Shown piece by piece: positions 35,751 through 42,174 of a stretch of 42,174 nucleotides of DNA; positions within the stretch are counted from its first letter, which is position 1; every line of letters starts with the position of its first letter. Source of the stretch: Halorubrum kocurii JCM 14978 (GTDB lineage Archaea; Halobacteriota; Halobacteria; Halobacteriales; Haloferacaceae); contig NZ_AOJH01000083.1 in assembly GCF_000337355.1 (NCBI RefSeq), forward strand, positions 1-42,174, given 5' to 3'. Position numbers and translations under genes: made by a program. The notes below the pieces were generated by a model, which searched no databases, was not told where the DNA came from, and saw only the letters and a program-made list of their open reading frames with translations.

Positions 35751-37744
35751 AGCTCGCGCCCCAGTCGATCCCGTACCGCGCGCTCCAGAAGGTGTCCGGG
35801 GTCGTCGTCGTCCTCTTTTTCATCGTGAACAACAACCCCGAGTGGGGGTTCGCGGCCGCGGCCGCCGTCAGCGGCGCGGTCGTCCTCCTCGCGGTCGGGT
35901 ACGAGGTCGCGTACTACCAGCGGTACGAGTACGAGCTGACCGAGGACACCCTCGACATCTCCTCGGGCGTGATCTCGCGGCGCGAGCGGGAGATCCCCTA
36001 CCGTCGGATCCAGAACGTCGACGTGAGCCGGAGCGTGATCCAGCGGGCGATCGGGGTCGCGGCCGTCGATCTGGAGACGGCCGGCGGGTCCAGCACCGAA
36101 GGGTCGATCCGCTTCGTCTCCCCCGCCGAGGCGACCCGGCTCCAACGCGAGGTCCAGCGCCGCAAGTCGTCGGGAGCGGCCGGGTCGAGCGAGGGAACCG
36201 GAACGGAAGCAGCGGCGGGCGACGAGACCGACGGCCGACCCGGACGCGAGACGGGCGCCGGGCCGGGGACCGTCGGTCCCGCCGAGGAAGAGCTGTTCGC
36301 GATCTCCCCGGGGGAGCTCGCCTTGGTGGGGGCGTTGTCGTTCGACGGTCGCCTCATCGGCCTGTTGGCCTTCCTGAGTTCCGGGTCGGTCCCGGTGCTT
36401 TCCAGCTTCGTGCCGAACGCGTCGGCGGTCGCGCTCACCGCAACCGCGATCGTCGGCGTCGGCGGGCTGTTCCTCGTGTCGTGGGTGCTCGGTGCCGGGA
36501 TCGCCTTCACGAACTACTACGGCTTCCGGCTCTCCCGCGCAGGTGACGAGCTCCGGTACGAGCGCGGGCTGTTCCGCCGGTACAGCGGCTCGATCCCGAC
36601 CGAGAAGGTGCAGGCGCTACGGCTCACCGACAACCCGGCGAAACGGGCCCTCGGCTACGCGAGCCTGTCGATCGAGACCGCCGGCTACGCGCCCGGACAG
36701 AACGGGGAACAGGGGAGCCAGGCGGCGGTCCCGATCGCGGCGACCGACCGGGTGTACCGGCTGGCCCGCGAGGTCGAGTCGTTCGGCGACCCGCGATTCA
36801 GCCGGCCGCCCAAGCGGATCCGGTGGCGGTACGCGTTCCGCTACACCCTGGTCGTCGGCCTCCTCGTCGCCGTCGCGTTCGGCGTCGATTGGTATCTCGG
36901 CGCCGGCCTCCCGTGGTACGCGCCGGCCGCGCTCCTCCTCGTGGTGCCGCCGGCCGCCCACCTGAAGTGGAAGCACCGCGGCTACTGGCTCGGCGAGGAC
37001 CACCTCCTCACCCGGAACGGGTTCTGGAGCCGCACGGTGACCGTCGTGCCGTACTACCGGATCCAGAACGTCATCGACACCCGGACCGTGTTCCAGCGCC
37101 GCTGGGACGTGGCGACGGTCGTCGCTGACACCGCCGGCAGCAGTTCCATCGCCGGCAACGACGCCGCGGCCGTCGACTTCGCGACCGACGAGGCGGTCGA
37201 CCTCCGCGAGACCCTCCGAGAACGGCTCCGGGTCGCCGTCGCGGAGCACCGCGAGCGGCGGGATCGGTTCGAGTGGTTCGATGGCGACGTCGAGGAGCCG
37301 ATTGCGGGTCCCGACCCTGAGGAGCCGATTGCGGACCCCGACCCTGATGAGCAGACGACCGACGATCGCTCCACCGCTCCGGACGACGTCGACGTCCCCG
37401 TCGACGGGGACGACGAAGAGCGCTCGGAGGCCCCCCGCGACGGCGTGATCCGCCCCGACTTCTCGGGCAGCGATCGGGACTACTCCGAGCCGGCCGAGCG
37501 GGTCGACACCGGGGATTACGCGGTGGACCGCAACCCCTCGGACATCCACGACGCCGACCGGAGGGACGGAGCGGACGCGACGCGCGACGACACGGACGGG
37601 AGAACCGAAAGCGAAGACTCGACGCGCGACGACGCGGGCGGGACCGCCGGCGAGGCGGCGGAGTCGAAAGACGAGCCGGACGCGAGGAGCGACCGAGACG
37701 ACGGGGACGAGGCCGACGGTGATACGAACGACGCCAACACGTGA
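35747..37744 (+). CDS. Triple bacterial-PH-domain membrane protein (YdbT-like)
   Basis: A 665-residue partner of the YdbS-like protein. After an N-terminal membrane region (about 14-52) come three bPH_2 domains: about 58-135 (REREIPYRRIQNVDVSRSVI), about 262-345 (GLFRRYSGSIPTEKVQALRL) and about 408-480 (TVTVVPYYRIQNVIDTRTVF), with membrane pairs near 193-250 and 365-400. The last 180 residues are an acidic low-complexity tail. The start is a GTG overlapping the previous stop. Within the tail a 27-nt duplication (37292-37345) encodes the EEPIAGPDP/EEPIADPDP repeat. The role is unknown, probably envelope-related. Confidence 0.83.
   Translation: MKLAPQSIPYRALQKVSGVVVVLFFIVNNNPEWGFAAAAAVSGAVVLLAVGYEVAYYQRYEYELTEDTLDISSGVISRREREIPYRRIQNVDVSRSVIQRAIGVAAVDLETAGGSSTEGSIRFVSPAEATRLQREVQRRKSSGAAGSSEGTGTEAAAGDETDGRPGRETGAGPGTVGPAEEELFAISPGELALVGALSFDGRLIGLLAFLSSGSVPVLSSFVPNASAVALTATAIVGVGGLFLVSWVLGAGIAFTNYYGFRLSRAGDELRYERGLFRRYSGSIPTEKVQALRLTDNPAKRALGYASLSIETAGYAPGQNGEQGSQAAVPIAATDRVYRLAREVESFGDPRFSRPPKRIRWRYAFRYTLVVGLLVAVAFGVDWYLGAGLPWYAPAALLLVVPPAAHLKWKHRGYWLGEDHLLTRNGFWSRTVTVVPYYRIQNVIDTRTVFQRRWDVATVVADTAGSSSIAGNDAAAVDFATDEAVDLRETLRERLRVAVAEHRERRDRFEWFDGDVEEPIAGPDPEEPIADPDPDEQTTDDRSTAPDDVDVPVDGDDEERSEAPRDGVIRPDFSGSDRDYSEPAERVDTGDYAVDRNPSDIHDADRRDGADATRDDTDGRTESEDSTRDDAGGTAGEAAESKDEPDARSDRDDGDEADGDTNDANT
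37292..37345 (+). repeat. In-frame 27-bp duplication in the PH protein tail
   Basis: Two abutting 27-nt units (37292-37318, 37319-37345) differ at two bases and encode EEPIAGPDP and EEPIADPDP in the acidic tail. They suggest recent in-frame slippage that only lengthens the disordered tail. Confidence 0.85.
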
Positions 37745-37771
37745 CGAGACGCCGGCGTCAGCCGCCTCGTT

Positions 37772-38917
37772 CTACTCGTCGAGGAGCTGTTGGGCGATCG
37801 TGTTCCGCAGCACCTCGCTCGTCCCCTCGTAGATCTCGTTCAGCTTCGCGTCGCGGTAGAACCGCTCGGCGGGGAAGTCTTTCGTGTAGCCGTAGCCGCC
37901 GTGGATCTGGACCCCCTCGTTGGCGACCTCGCGCGAGATCTCGGAGGCGTACAGCTTCGCCTGCGCGGCCTCCTTGATGTAGTCCTCGTCGCGCATCTTC
38001 AGGTCGGCCGCCTCGTGCATCAACAGCTCGGCGGCGCGGGCCTTGGTGTCCATGTCGGCGAGCTTGTGCTGGATCGCTTGGAACTCCGCGATAGGGCCGT
38101 CGAACTGCTCGCGCTCCTGCGCGTACGTCTTCGCCTCGTCGAGGGCGGCCCGGGCGATCCCGACCGAGCGCGCGGCGATGGTGATCCGGCCGCCGTTCAG
38201 CGTCTTCAGCGCGTGCACGAATCCGGCCCCCTCCTCGCCGAGCCGGCGCTCCTCGGGGATCCACATGTCGTCGAAGCGGAGTTCGGCGGTCGGACACCCC
38301 TTGTCGCCGAGCTTGTCCTCCGTCCCCTCCACGATGAACCCGTCGTCCTCTTCGGGTCGGACGACGAACGAGGAGATCCCCTTCCGTCCCGCGTCGGGGT
38401 CGGTCTTCGCGAACAGCGTGACCGTGTCTGCGACGGAGCCGTTCGATATCCACAGCTTCCCGCCGTTGATCAGGTAGCCGTCGCCGTCGCGCTCAGCGGC
38501 GGTCGACATGGCTGGCACGTCCGAGCCCGCCTCGGCCTCGGAGAGGGCGAAGGCGCCGATGTCCTCGCCGGTGTTGAGCGCGGTGAGGTACTCCTCCTTC
38601 TGCGCTTCGTCGCCGAACTCGTACAGCATGTTGCCCGCCAGCGACGTGTGGGCGGCGACGATCGTCCCGAGTCCGCCGGAGCCGCGGGCTATCTCTGCGA
38701 GCCCGATCGCGTAACTGTGGTAGTCGAGCCCGGCGCCCTCGTACTCGACCGGGAACGGCATCCCCATCAGTCCCAGCTCTGCCATCTCGTCGATCAGGTC
38801 GGCCGGGAACTCGTCGGTCTCGTCGATCTCGGCGGCGCGCGGGACGACCTCCTCGTCGACGAACTCCGCGACGGTGTCCCGGATCTGACGCTGTTCCCCG
38901 GAGAGCGTGAAGTCCAT
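37772..38917 (-). CDS. Acyl-CoA dehydrogenase
   Basis: A 381-residue FAD enzyme with normal family length. It starts MDFTLSGEQRQIRDTVAEFV, carries the FAD-binding ALSEAEAGSD and LWISNGSVADT, and has the catalytic glutamate in IYEGTSEV (E364). QIHGGYGYTKDFPAERFYRD is the standard C-terminal helix. It oxidises acyl-CoA to trans-enoyl-CoA, passing electrons to ETF; chain-length preference is unknown and no beta-oxidation partners are adjacent. Met at 38917 is chosen over an upstream in-frame start six residues earlier (MRIPSG), because homologues begin MDFTL or similar. Confidence 0.93.
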   Translation of the reverse strand: MDFTLSGEQRQIRDTVAEFVDEEVVPRAAEIDETDEFPADLIDEMAELGLMGMPFPVEYEGAGLDYHSYAIGLAEIARGSGGLGTIVAAHTSLAGNMLYEFGDEAQKEEYLTALNTGEDIGAFALSEAEAGSDVPAMSTAAERDGDGYLINGGKLWISNGSVADTVTLFAKTDPDAGRKGISSFVVRPEEDDGFIVEGTEDKLGDKGCPTAELRFDDMWIPEERRLGEEGAGFVHALKTLNGGRITIAARSVGIARAALDEAKTYAQEREQFDGPIAEFQAIQHKLADMDTKARAAELLMHEAADLKMRDEDYIKEAAQAKLYASEISREVANEGVQIHGGYGYTKDFPAERFYRDAKLNEIYEGTSEVLRNTIAQQLLDE

Positions 38918-39088
38918 GCCTGAGGGTATCCTCACGGCAACTTAGCAGTTTCCACACGGTTGTACACGGGCCGGGCGTTGGGCGACGCGGGGAACGCCGG
39001 AAACGTGGGCCCGCGCGGGGGCGAGCGGGGAGAAGCGGGCGACGCGGACCGGCGATCGTCGCCGCGGACGCTCCCGCCGTTCCACGAG

Positions 39089-39098
39089 GCTTTTTATG
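39089..39098 (+). promoter_or_regulatory. TATA box of the squalene/phytoene synthase gene
   Basis: GCTTTTTATG is placed about 28-37 nt before the ATG at 39126, consistent with a leaderless or very short leader transcript; a few in-frame codons upstream are therefore not translated. Confidence 0.55.
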
Positions 39099-39125
39099 CG
39101 TTGTGCCGTAAGTGTCCGTAACCGA

Positions 39126-40193
39126 ATGAGCGGACGAGAACACGGTCCCGTCGAGCCCGACCTCCCGTGGTGCCACGAGGCGGTTCAGGGGGTGTCCCGG
39201 ACCTTCGCGTTAACCGTCGACGTGTTGGAGGAGCCGATGGCCTCACACATCTGCGTAGGGTACCTGCTCTGTCGGGTTGCCGACACCGTCGAGGACGCCG
39301 GGCACATTCCCCCGGAAGCCCAGAGCGACGTGTTGCGGACGTACCGGCGCGCGATCGATCCCGACGACGACACCGAGATGGCGGCGTTCCGCGACGCGGT
39401 CGACGAGTGGCTCCCGGCGCCCGCGGAGCGCAACGACGACTGGGAGGTCGTCGCCGAGGCGCCGACGATTGCGGCGACCTTCGCGGAGTTCGACGCCGAG
39501 GCCCGCGAAGCGATCGTCCCGCCCGTGCTGGAGATGGTCGAAGGGATGGCGATGTTCGTCGACCGGCACGCCACCGAAGGCGGGCTCCGCATCGACGACC
39601 GCGACGAGTTGGAGCAGTACTGCTACTACGCCGCCGGGACGGTCGGGAACCTCATCACGAACCTGCTCACGCGCGGGGACATCACCGAGGACCGCGCGCG
39701 CCGGCTCCGCGACACCGCCGAGGAGTTCGGGCTCCTCCTCCAGCTGGTGAACGTCTCGAAGGACGTGTACGACGACTACACCGAGGAGAACAACGTCTAC
39801 CTCCCCGCGGAGTGGCTCGCCGACGAGGGGGTCGAGCAGGAGCGCGTCGTCCACCCGGAGAACCGCGAGTCGTCCGCCCGCGTCGTCGACCGGACCGCCG
39901 AGTACGCTCGCTCGTTCCTCGACGACGCGCAGGCGTACTTAGAGACGATGCCGCTCTCGAACGGAAACACGATGGAGGCGTGGACCGTCCCGTACCTGCT
40001 CGCCGTCGGCACACTCCGAGAACTCAGCTCCCGCCCCGAGGACGCGCTCACCGAGACCGGCGTGAAGATCTCCCGTCAGGAGGTGTTCGCGGTGATGGCC
40101 GTCGCCGGCGACGCCGGCCGCGACTCCCTCGCGGACCTCCGGCAGACGATCGCGCGGACTCCCTTCCACCGCGCCGTCGAACCCGCGGACTGA
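39126..40193 (+). CDS. Squalene/phytoene synthase family (trans-isoprenyl diphosphate synthase, head-to-head)
   Basis: The 355-residue protein condenses two prenyl diphosphates head to head. The two aspartate motifs that bind Mg-diphosphate are RVADTVED (DTVED, 53-57) and NVSKDVYDD (DVYDD, 213-217). GVSRTFALTVDVL (22-34) and YCYYAAGTVGNL (165-176) match squalene synthase better than phytoene synthase, which usually has a CxxVAG variant with YxRAxD. I lean to a squalene-forming enzyme; phytoene synthase cannot be excluded. Haloarchaea use squalene as membrane lipid. The next gene on the other strand is a helicase, so no carotenoid cluster is visible. Confidence 0.88.
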   Translation: MSGREHGPVEPDLPWCHEAVQGVSRTFALTVDVLEEPMASHICVGYLLCRVADTVEDAGHIPPEAQSDVLRTYRRAIDPDDDTEMAAFRDAVDEWLPAPAERNDDWEVVAEAPTIAATFAEFDAEAREAIVPPVLEMVEGMAMFVDRHATEGGLRIDDRDELEQYCYYAAGTVGNLITNLLTRGDITEDRARRLRDTAEEFGLLLQLVNVSKDVYDDYTEENNVYLPAEWLADEGVEQERVVHPENRESSARVVDRTAEYARSFLDDAQAYLETMPLSNGNTMEAWTVPYLLAVGTLRELSSRPEDALTETGVKISRQEVFAVMAVAGDAGRDSLADLRQTIARTPFHRAVEPAD

Positions 40194-40238
40194 TCGGCGC
40201 TCTCCCGCGCTCTCCTGCGCTTCGTTTCTCTCGCCCCG

Positions 40239-42174
40239 TCACAGCCGCGAGCGCGCCCTCGCGACCGCCGGGACGCGCACGCCGATCGTCTCGGCGAGCG
40301 CCTCGGCCGCGCTCAACAGCCACTCGGCGCGCTCGACGCGAGAGTCGAGGTCGCCCGGGCCGATCCGGTACGACTCCACCAGCTCCTCGACAGTCGCGCC
40401 GCCGATCCACTCGTCGAGGATCCGCGCCGTCTTCACCGACTCGAGCCACCCCTCGAAGTCGTCCGTCTCGTCCATCGCCGTCGTCAGGGTGCCGGCGTTC
40501 GCCCGCGCGAACCGGTAGATCTCGGCGCGCTCTGCGTTGCCGAGATAGGTGTCCTGCATATCGGGCGTGTCGCAGACGACCTCAAAAACGGTGAGCGTCG
40601 TCGCGTTCGGCATCTCGGCCGCGGTCCGAAGCCCGCTGACGATCCGCTCGGCGGTCTCCGGCCTGACATACTGCTTCGAGGCGGTCTCTCCGATCGGCGT
40701 GGCGACCAAGCGATACGCCTCAACGCCGCCTCCGCCCGTCTCCCGGCGGATGAGCCCGGCGGCCACGAGGTCGTCAACCGCGACTGCGACGGCGTCGGCG
40801 AGTCCGCCGGCTCCCGTCTCCCGAGCGTAAAAGGTCCCCTCGAACACGTCGAGGATCTCGGCCTCCGTCTCCGCGAACCCCGTCGCGACCGCGGAGAGGA
40901 CGTGCGTCCGGAGCGACGCCGGATCGGCGAGCGTCGACTCCACCGCCTCCGGCTCCCCGTCGACATATCGCTCGACGAGCTCGGCCTCGGTGTCGCGACT
41001 GCCGACGAGGACGGCCTCGCCGTACGGGTCCAACCCCGGCCGCCCGGCCCGCCCGCACATCTGGTGGACCTCCAGCGTGGGAAGCCACTCCATCGCCGAC
41101 CCCGCGTACCGCTTCTGGTCGCGGACCACGACTCGCCGCGCGGGGACGTTGACGCCGGCGGCCAGCGTCGGCGTCGCACAGATACAGGCGACCTCGCGGT
41201 CGCGGAACGCCTCCTCCACGACCGCCCGATGGCCGGCTCGAAGCCCGGCGTGGTGGAACGCGACGCCGGCACGAAGGCAGTCTGCCAGCTGGCTGCCGGT
41301 CGCCGTCCCGTCCACGTCCGCGGCCTCGTCGCCCGCGGCCGCGGCGGCGGACTCGACTCCCAGTCGGTCCGCGAGGCCGTCGGCCGCGAGCCGCTCGGCC
41401 AGCGCGACTGCCTCGGTCCGCGACCTGACGAACGCGAGACACTGGCCGCCCCGGTCGACCGCGTCGGCGACGAGGGCGGCCGTGACCTCGGTGGCGTCGG
41501 GGGGATCGTCGTCGCCGCCCTCGCTCTCCTCGCCTCCGTCCCCGCCGACAGCGTCGTCTCCGGTCTCGACGGTCATCGCCGTCCCGTCGTCGAACGAGAC
41601 GTCGCCGCCGACGGCGACCCCGGTGCGGAGGTCGACGGGACGCCACGCCGACTCCACGAGAGTCGCGTCGAGCCAGTCGGCGATCGCGTCCGGGTTGTCG
41701 ACGGTCGCCGACAGGGCGACGACCTGCAGCTCCGGGTTCCGCCGTCGGAGCGTCGCGAGCGTCACTTCGAGGGTCGGGCCGCGGCGCGCCGCGCCGAGGA
41801 GGTGGACCTCGTCGACGGCGACGCAAGCGAGCTCGTCGACCCACGAGGCGCCGTTGCGGATCGCGGAGTCGACCTTCTCGCTCGTGGCGACCACCACGTC
41901 GTTGCCCGCGAGCGCCTCGCCCGTCGCGTCGACGTCGCTGGTCGAGATGGCGGCGTCGACACCGGGGAGCGCCGCGAACGCCTCGTACTTCTCGCGGGCG
42001 AGCGCGCGGAGCGGACAGACGTACAACCCGGGGCCACCGGCGGTCAGCAGCGCCAGCTCCGCGACGAACGTCTTTCCGGACGCGGTCGGTACGGCGGCCA
42101 CGACGTTCTCGCCCTCGCAGACGCCGGCGTCGACCGCGGCCGCCTGCGGCGGGGGCAACCCCCCGGCGCCCCCC
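40239..42174 (-). CDS. Hel308-like DEAD/DEAH-box helicase, N-terminus cut by the window
   Basis: At least 640 residues of a superfamily 2 helicase of the Hel308/Ski2-like class, its 5' end beyond the window. Visible are the end of the Q motif (PPPQAAAV), motif I VPTASGKT, motif II DEVH, motif III LSATVDNPD, motif IVa CLAFVRSRTEA, motif V AGVNVPARRVVV and motif VI QMCGRAGRPG. A long acidic linker (GDDAVGGDGGEESEGGDDD) is inserted between the two RecA domains, a halophile-style expansion. C-terminal winged-helix and ratchet domains follow (about 410-640). Such helicases process stalled replication forks. The in-frame TTG at 42158 is not taken as the start, as conserved-looking sequence continues upstream. 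Confidence 0.9.
   Translation of the reverse strand, partial: GGAGGLPPPQAAAVDAGVCEGENVVAAVPTASGKTFVAELALLTAGGPGLYVCPLRALAREKYEAFAALPGVDAAISTSDVDATGEALAGNDVVVATSEKVDSAIRNGASWVDELACVAVDEVHLLGAARRGPTLEVTLATLRRRNPELQVVALSATVDNPDAIADWLDATLVESAWRPVDLRTGVAVGGDVSFDDGTAMTVETGDDAVGGDGGEESEGGDDDPPDATEVTAALVADAVDRGGQCLAFVRSRTEAVALAERLAADGLADRLGVESAAAAAGDEAADVDGTATGSQLADCLRAGVAFHHAGLRAGHRAVVEEAFRDREVACICATPTLAAGVNVPARRVVVRDQKRYAGSAMEWLPTLEVHQMCGRAGRPGLDPYGEAVLVGSRDTEAELVERYVDGEPEAVESTLADPASLRTHVLSAVATGFAETEAEILDVFEGTFYARETGAGGLADAVAVAVDDLVAAGLIRRETGGGGVEAYRLVATPIGETASKQYVRPETAERIVSGLRTAAEMPNATTLTVFEVVCDTPDMQDTYLGNAERAEIYRFARANAGTLTTAMDETDDFEGWLESVKTARILDEWIGGATVEELVESYRIGPGDLDSRVERAEWLLSAAEALAETIGVRVPAVARARSRL

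Overview
The window reads as a chromosomal segment of a haloarchaeon, most likely Halorubrum or a close relative. Evidence: high GC, acidic proteins, short AT boxes about 25-30 nt upstream of many start codons (leaderless transcripts), archaeal-type diphthamide, prolyl-tRNA synthetase, DRG GTPase and Hel308-like genes, a halocyanin, a zinc glucose dehydrogenase next to GfcR, and a GC-rich dispersed repeat of a kind I associate with Halorubrum. The genus is inferred; no rRNA is present. About 47 genes are supported, mostly housekeeping or conserved haloarchaeal families. No tRNA, rRNA, CRISPR array, prophage or intact transposase was seen.

Layout. 0-5.2 kb: a truncated gene, Dph2 (diphthamide step 1), a secreted protein, an esterase, a YlbF-like coiled-coil protein, a MinD-like ATPase, a RecA/KaiC-fold protein with a degenerate P-loop, and a small membrane protein. 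5.3-12.5 kb: SlyD-like FKBP, CYTH protein, MaoC hydratase divergent from a CitE-type lyase and glutamate dehydrogenase, Dph6 (last diphthamide step), a trans-sulfuration enzyme and an acidic haloarchaeal protein. 12.7-16.8 kb: monothiol glutaredoxin, the overlapping glucose dehydrogenase-gfcR pair with a palindrome-rich promoter, an NRDE/TANGO2-like protein, a winged-helix regulator and a PD-(D/E)XK-like protein.

16.9-24.7 kb is a respiratory neighbourhood: halocyanin, a COX4-type subunit, a fused cytochrome oxidase subunit I+III and subunit II, with a GNAT/zinc-ribbon protein, an epimerase and small membrane proteins between. 25-33 kb: membrane protein, two Obg-related GTPases (DRG and Ygr210/YchF-like) separated by a dispersed repeat, an amidohydrolase-like protein without the HxH motif, DUF371, a Nudix CoA-pyrophosphatase-like enzyme and ProRS. 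33.0-33.65 kb is gene-free: a decayed IS200/IS605 (TnpB) remnant followed by a second copy of the dispersed repeat. 33.7-42.2 kb: second glutamate dehydrogenase, two bacterial-PH membrane proteins preceded by an 11-codon leader ORF, acyl-CoA dehydrogenase, squalene/phytoene synthase and a truncated Hel308-like helicase.

No clearly new multi-gene system is present. The best leads are the palindromic control region of gdh-gfcR, the orphan TnpB right end with a possible omega-RNA remnant, the two dispersed-repeat copies whose central stem-loop is inverted relative to each other, the leader ORF of the PH pair, and several proteins that keep a fold but have lost the expected catalytic motif.
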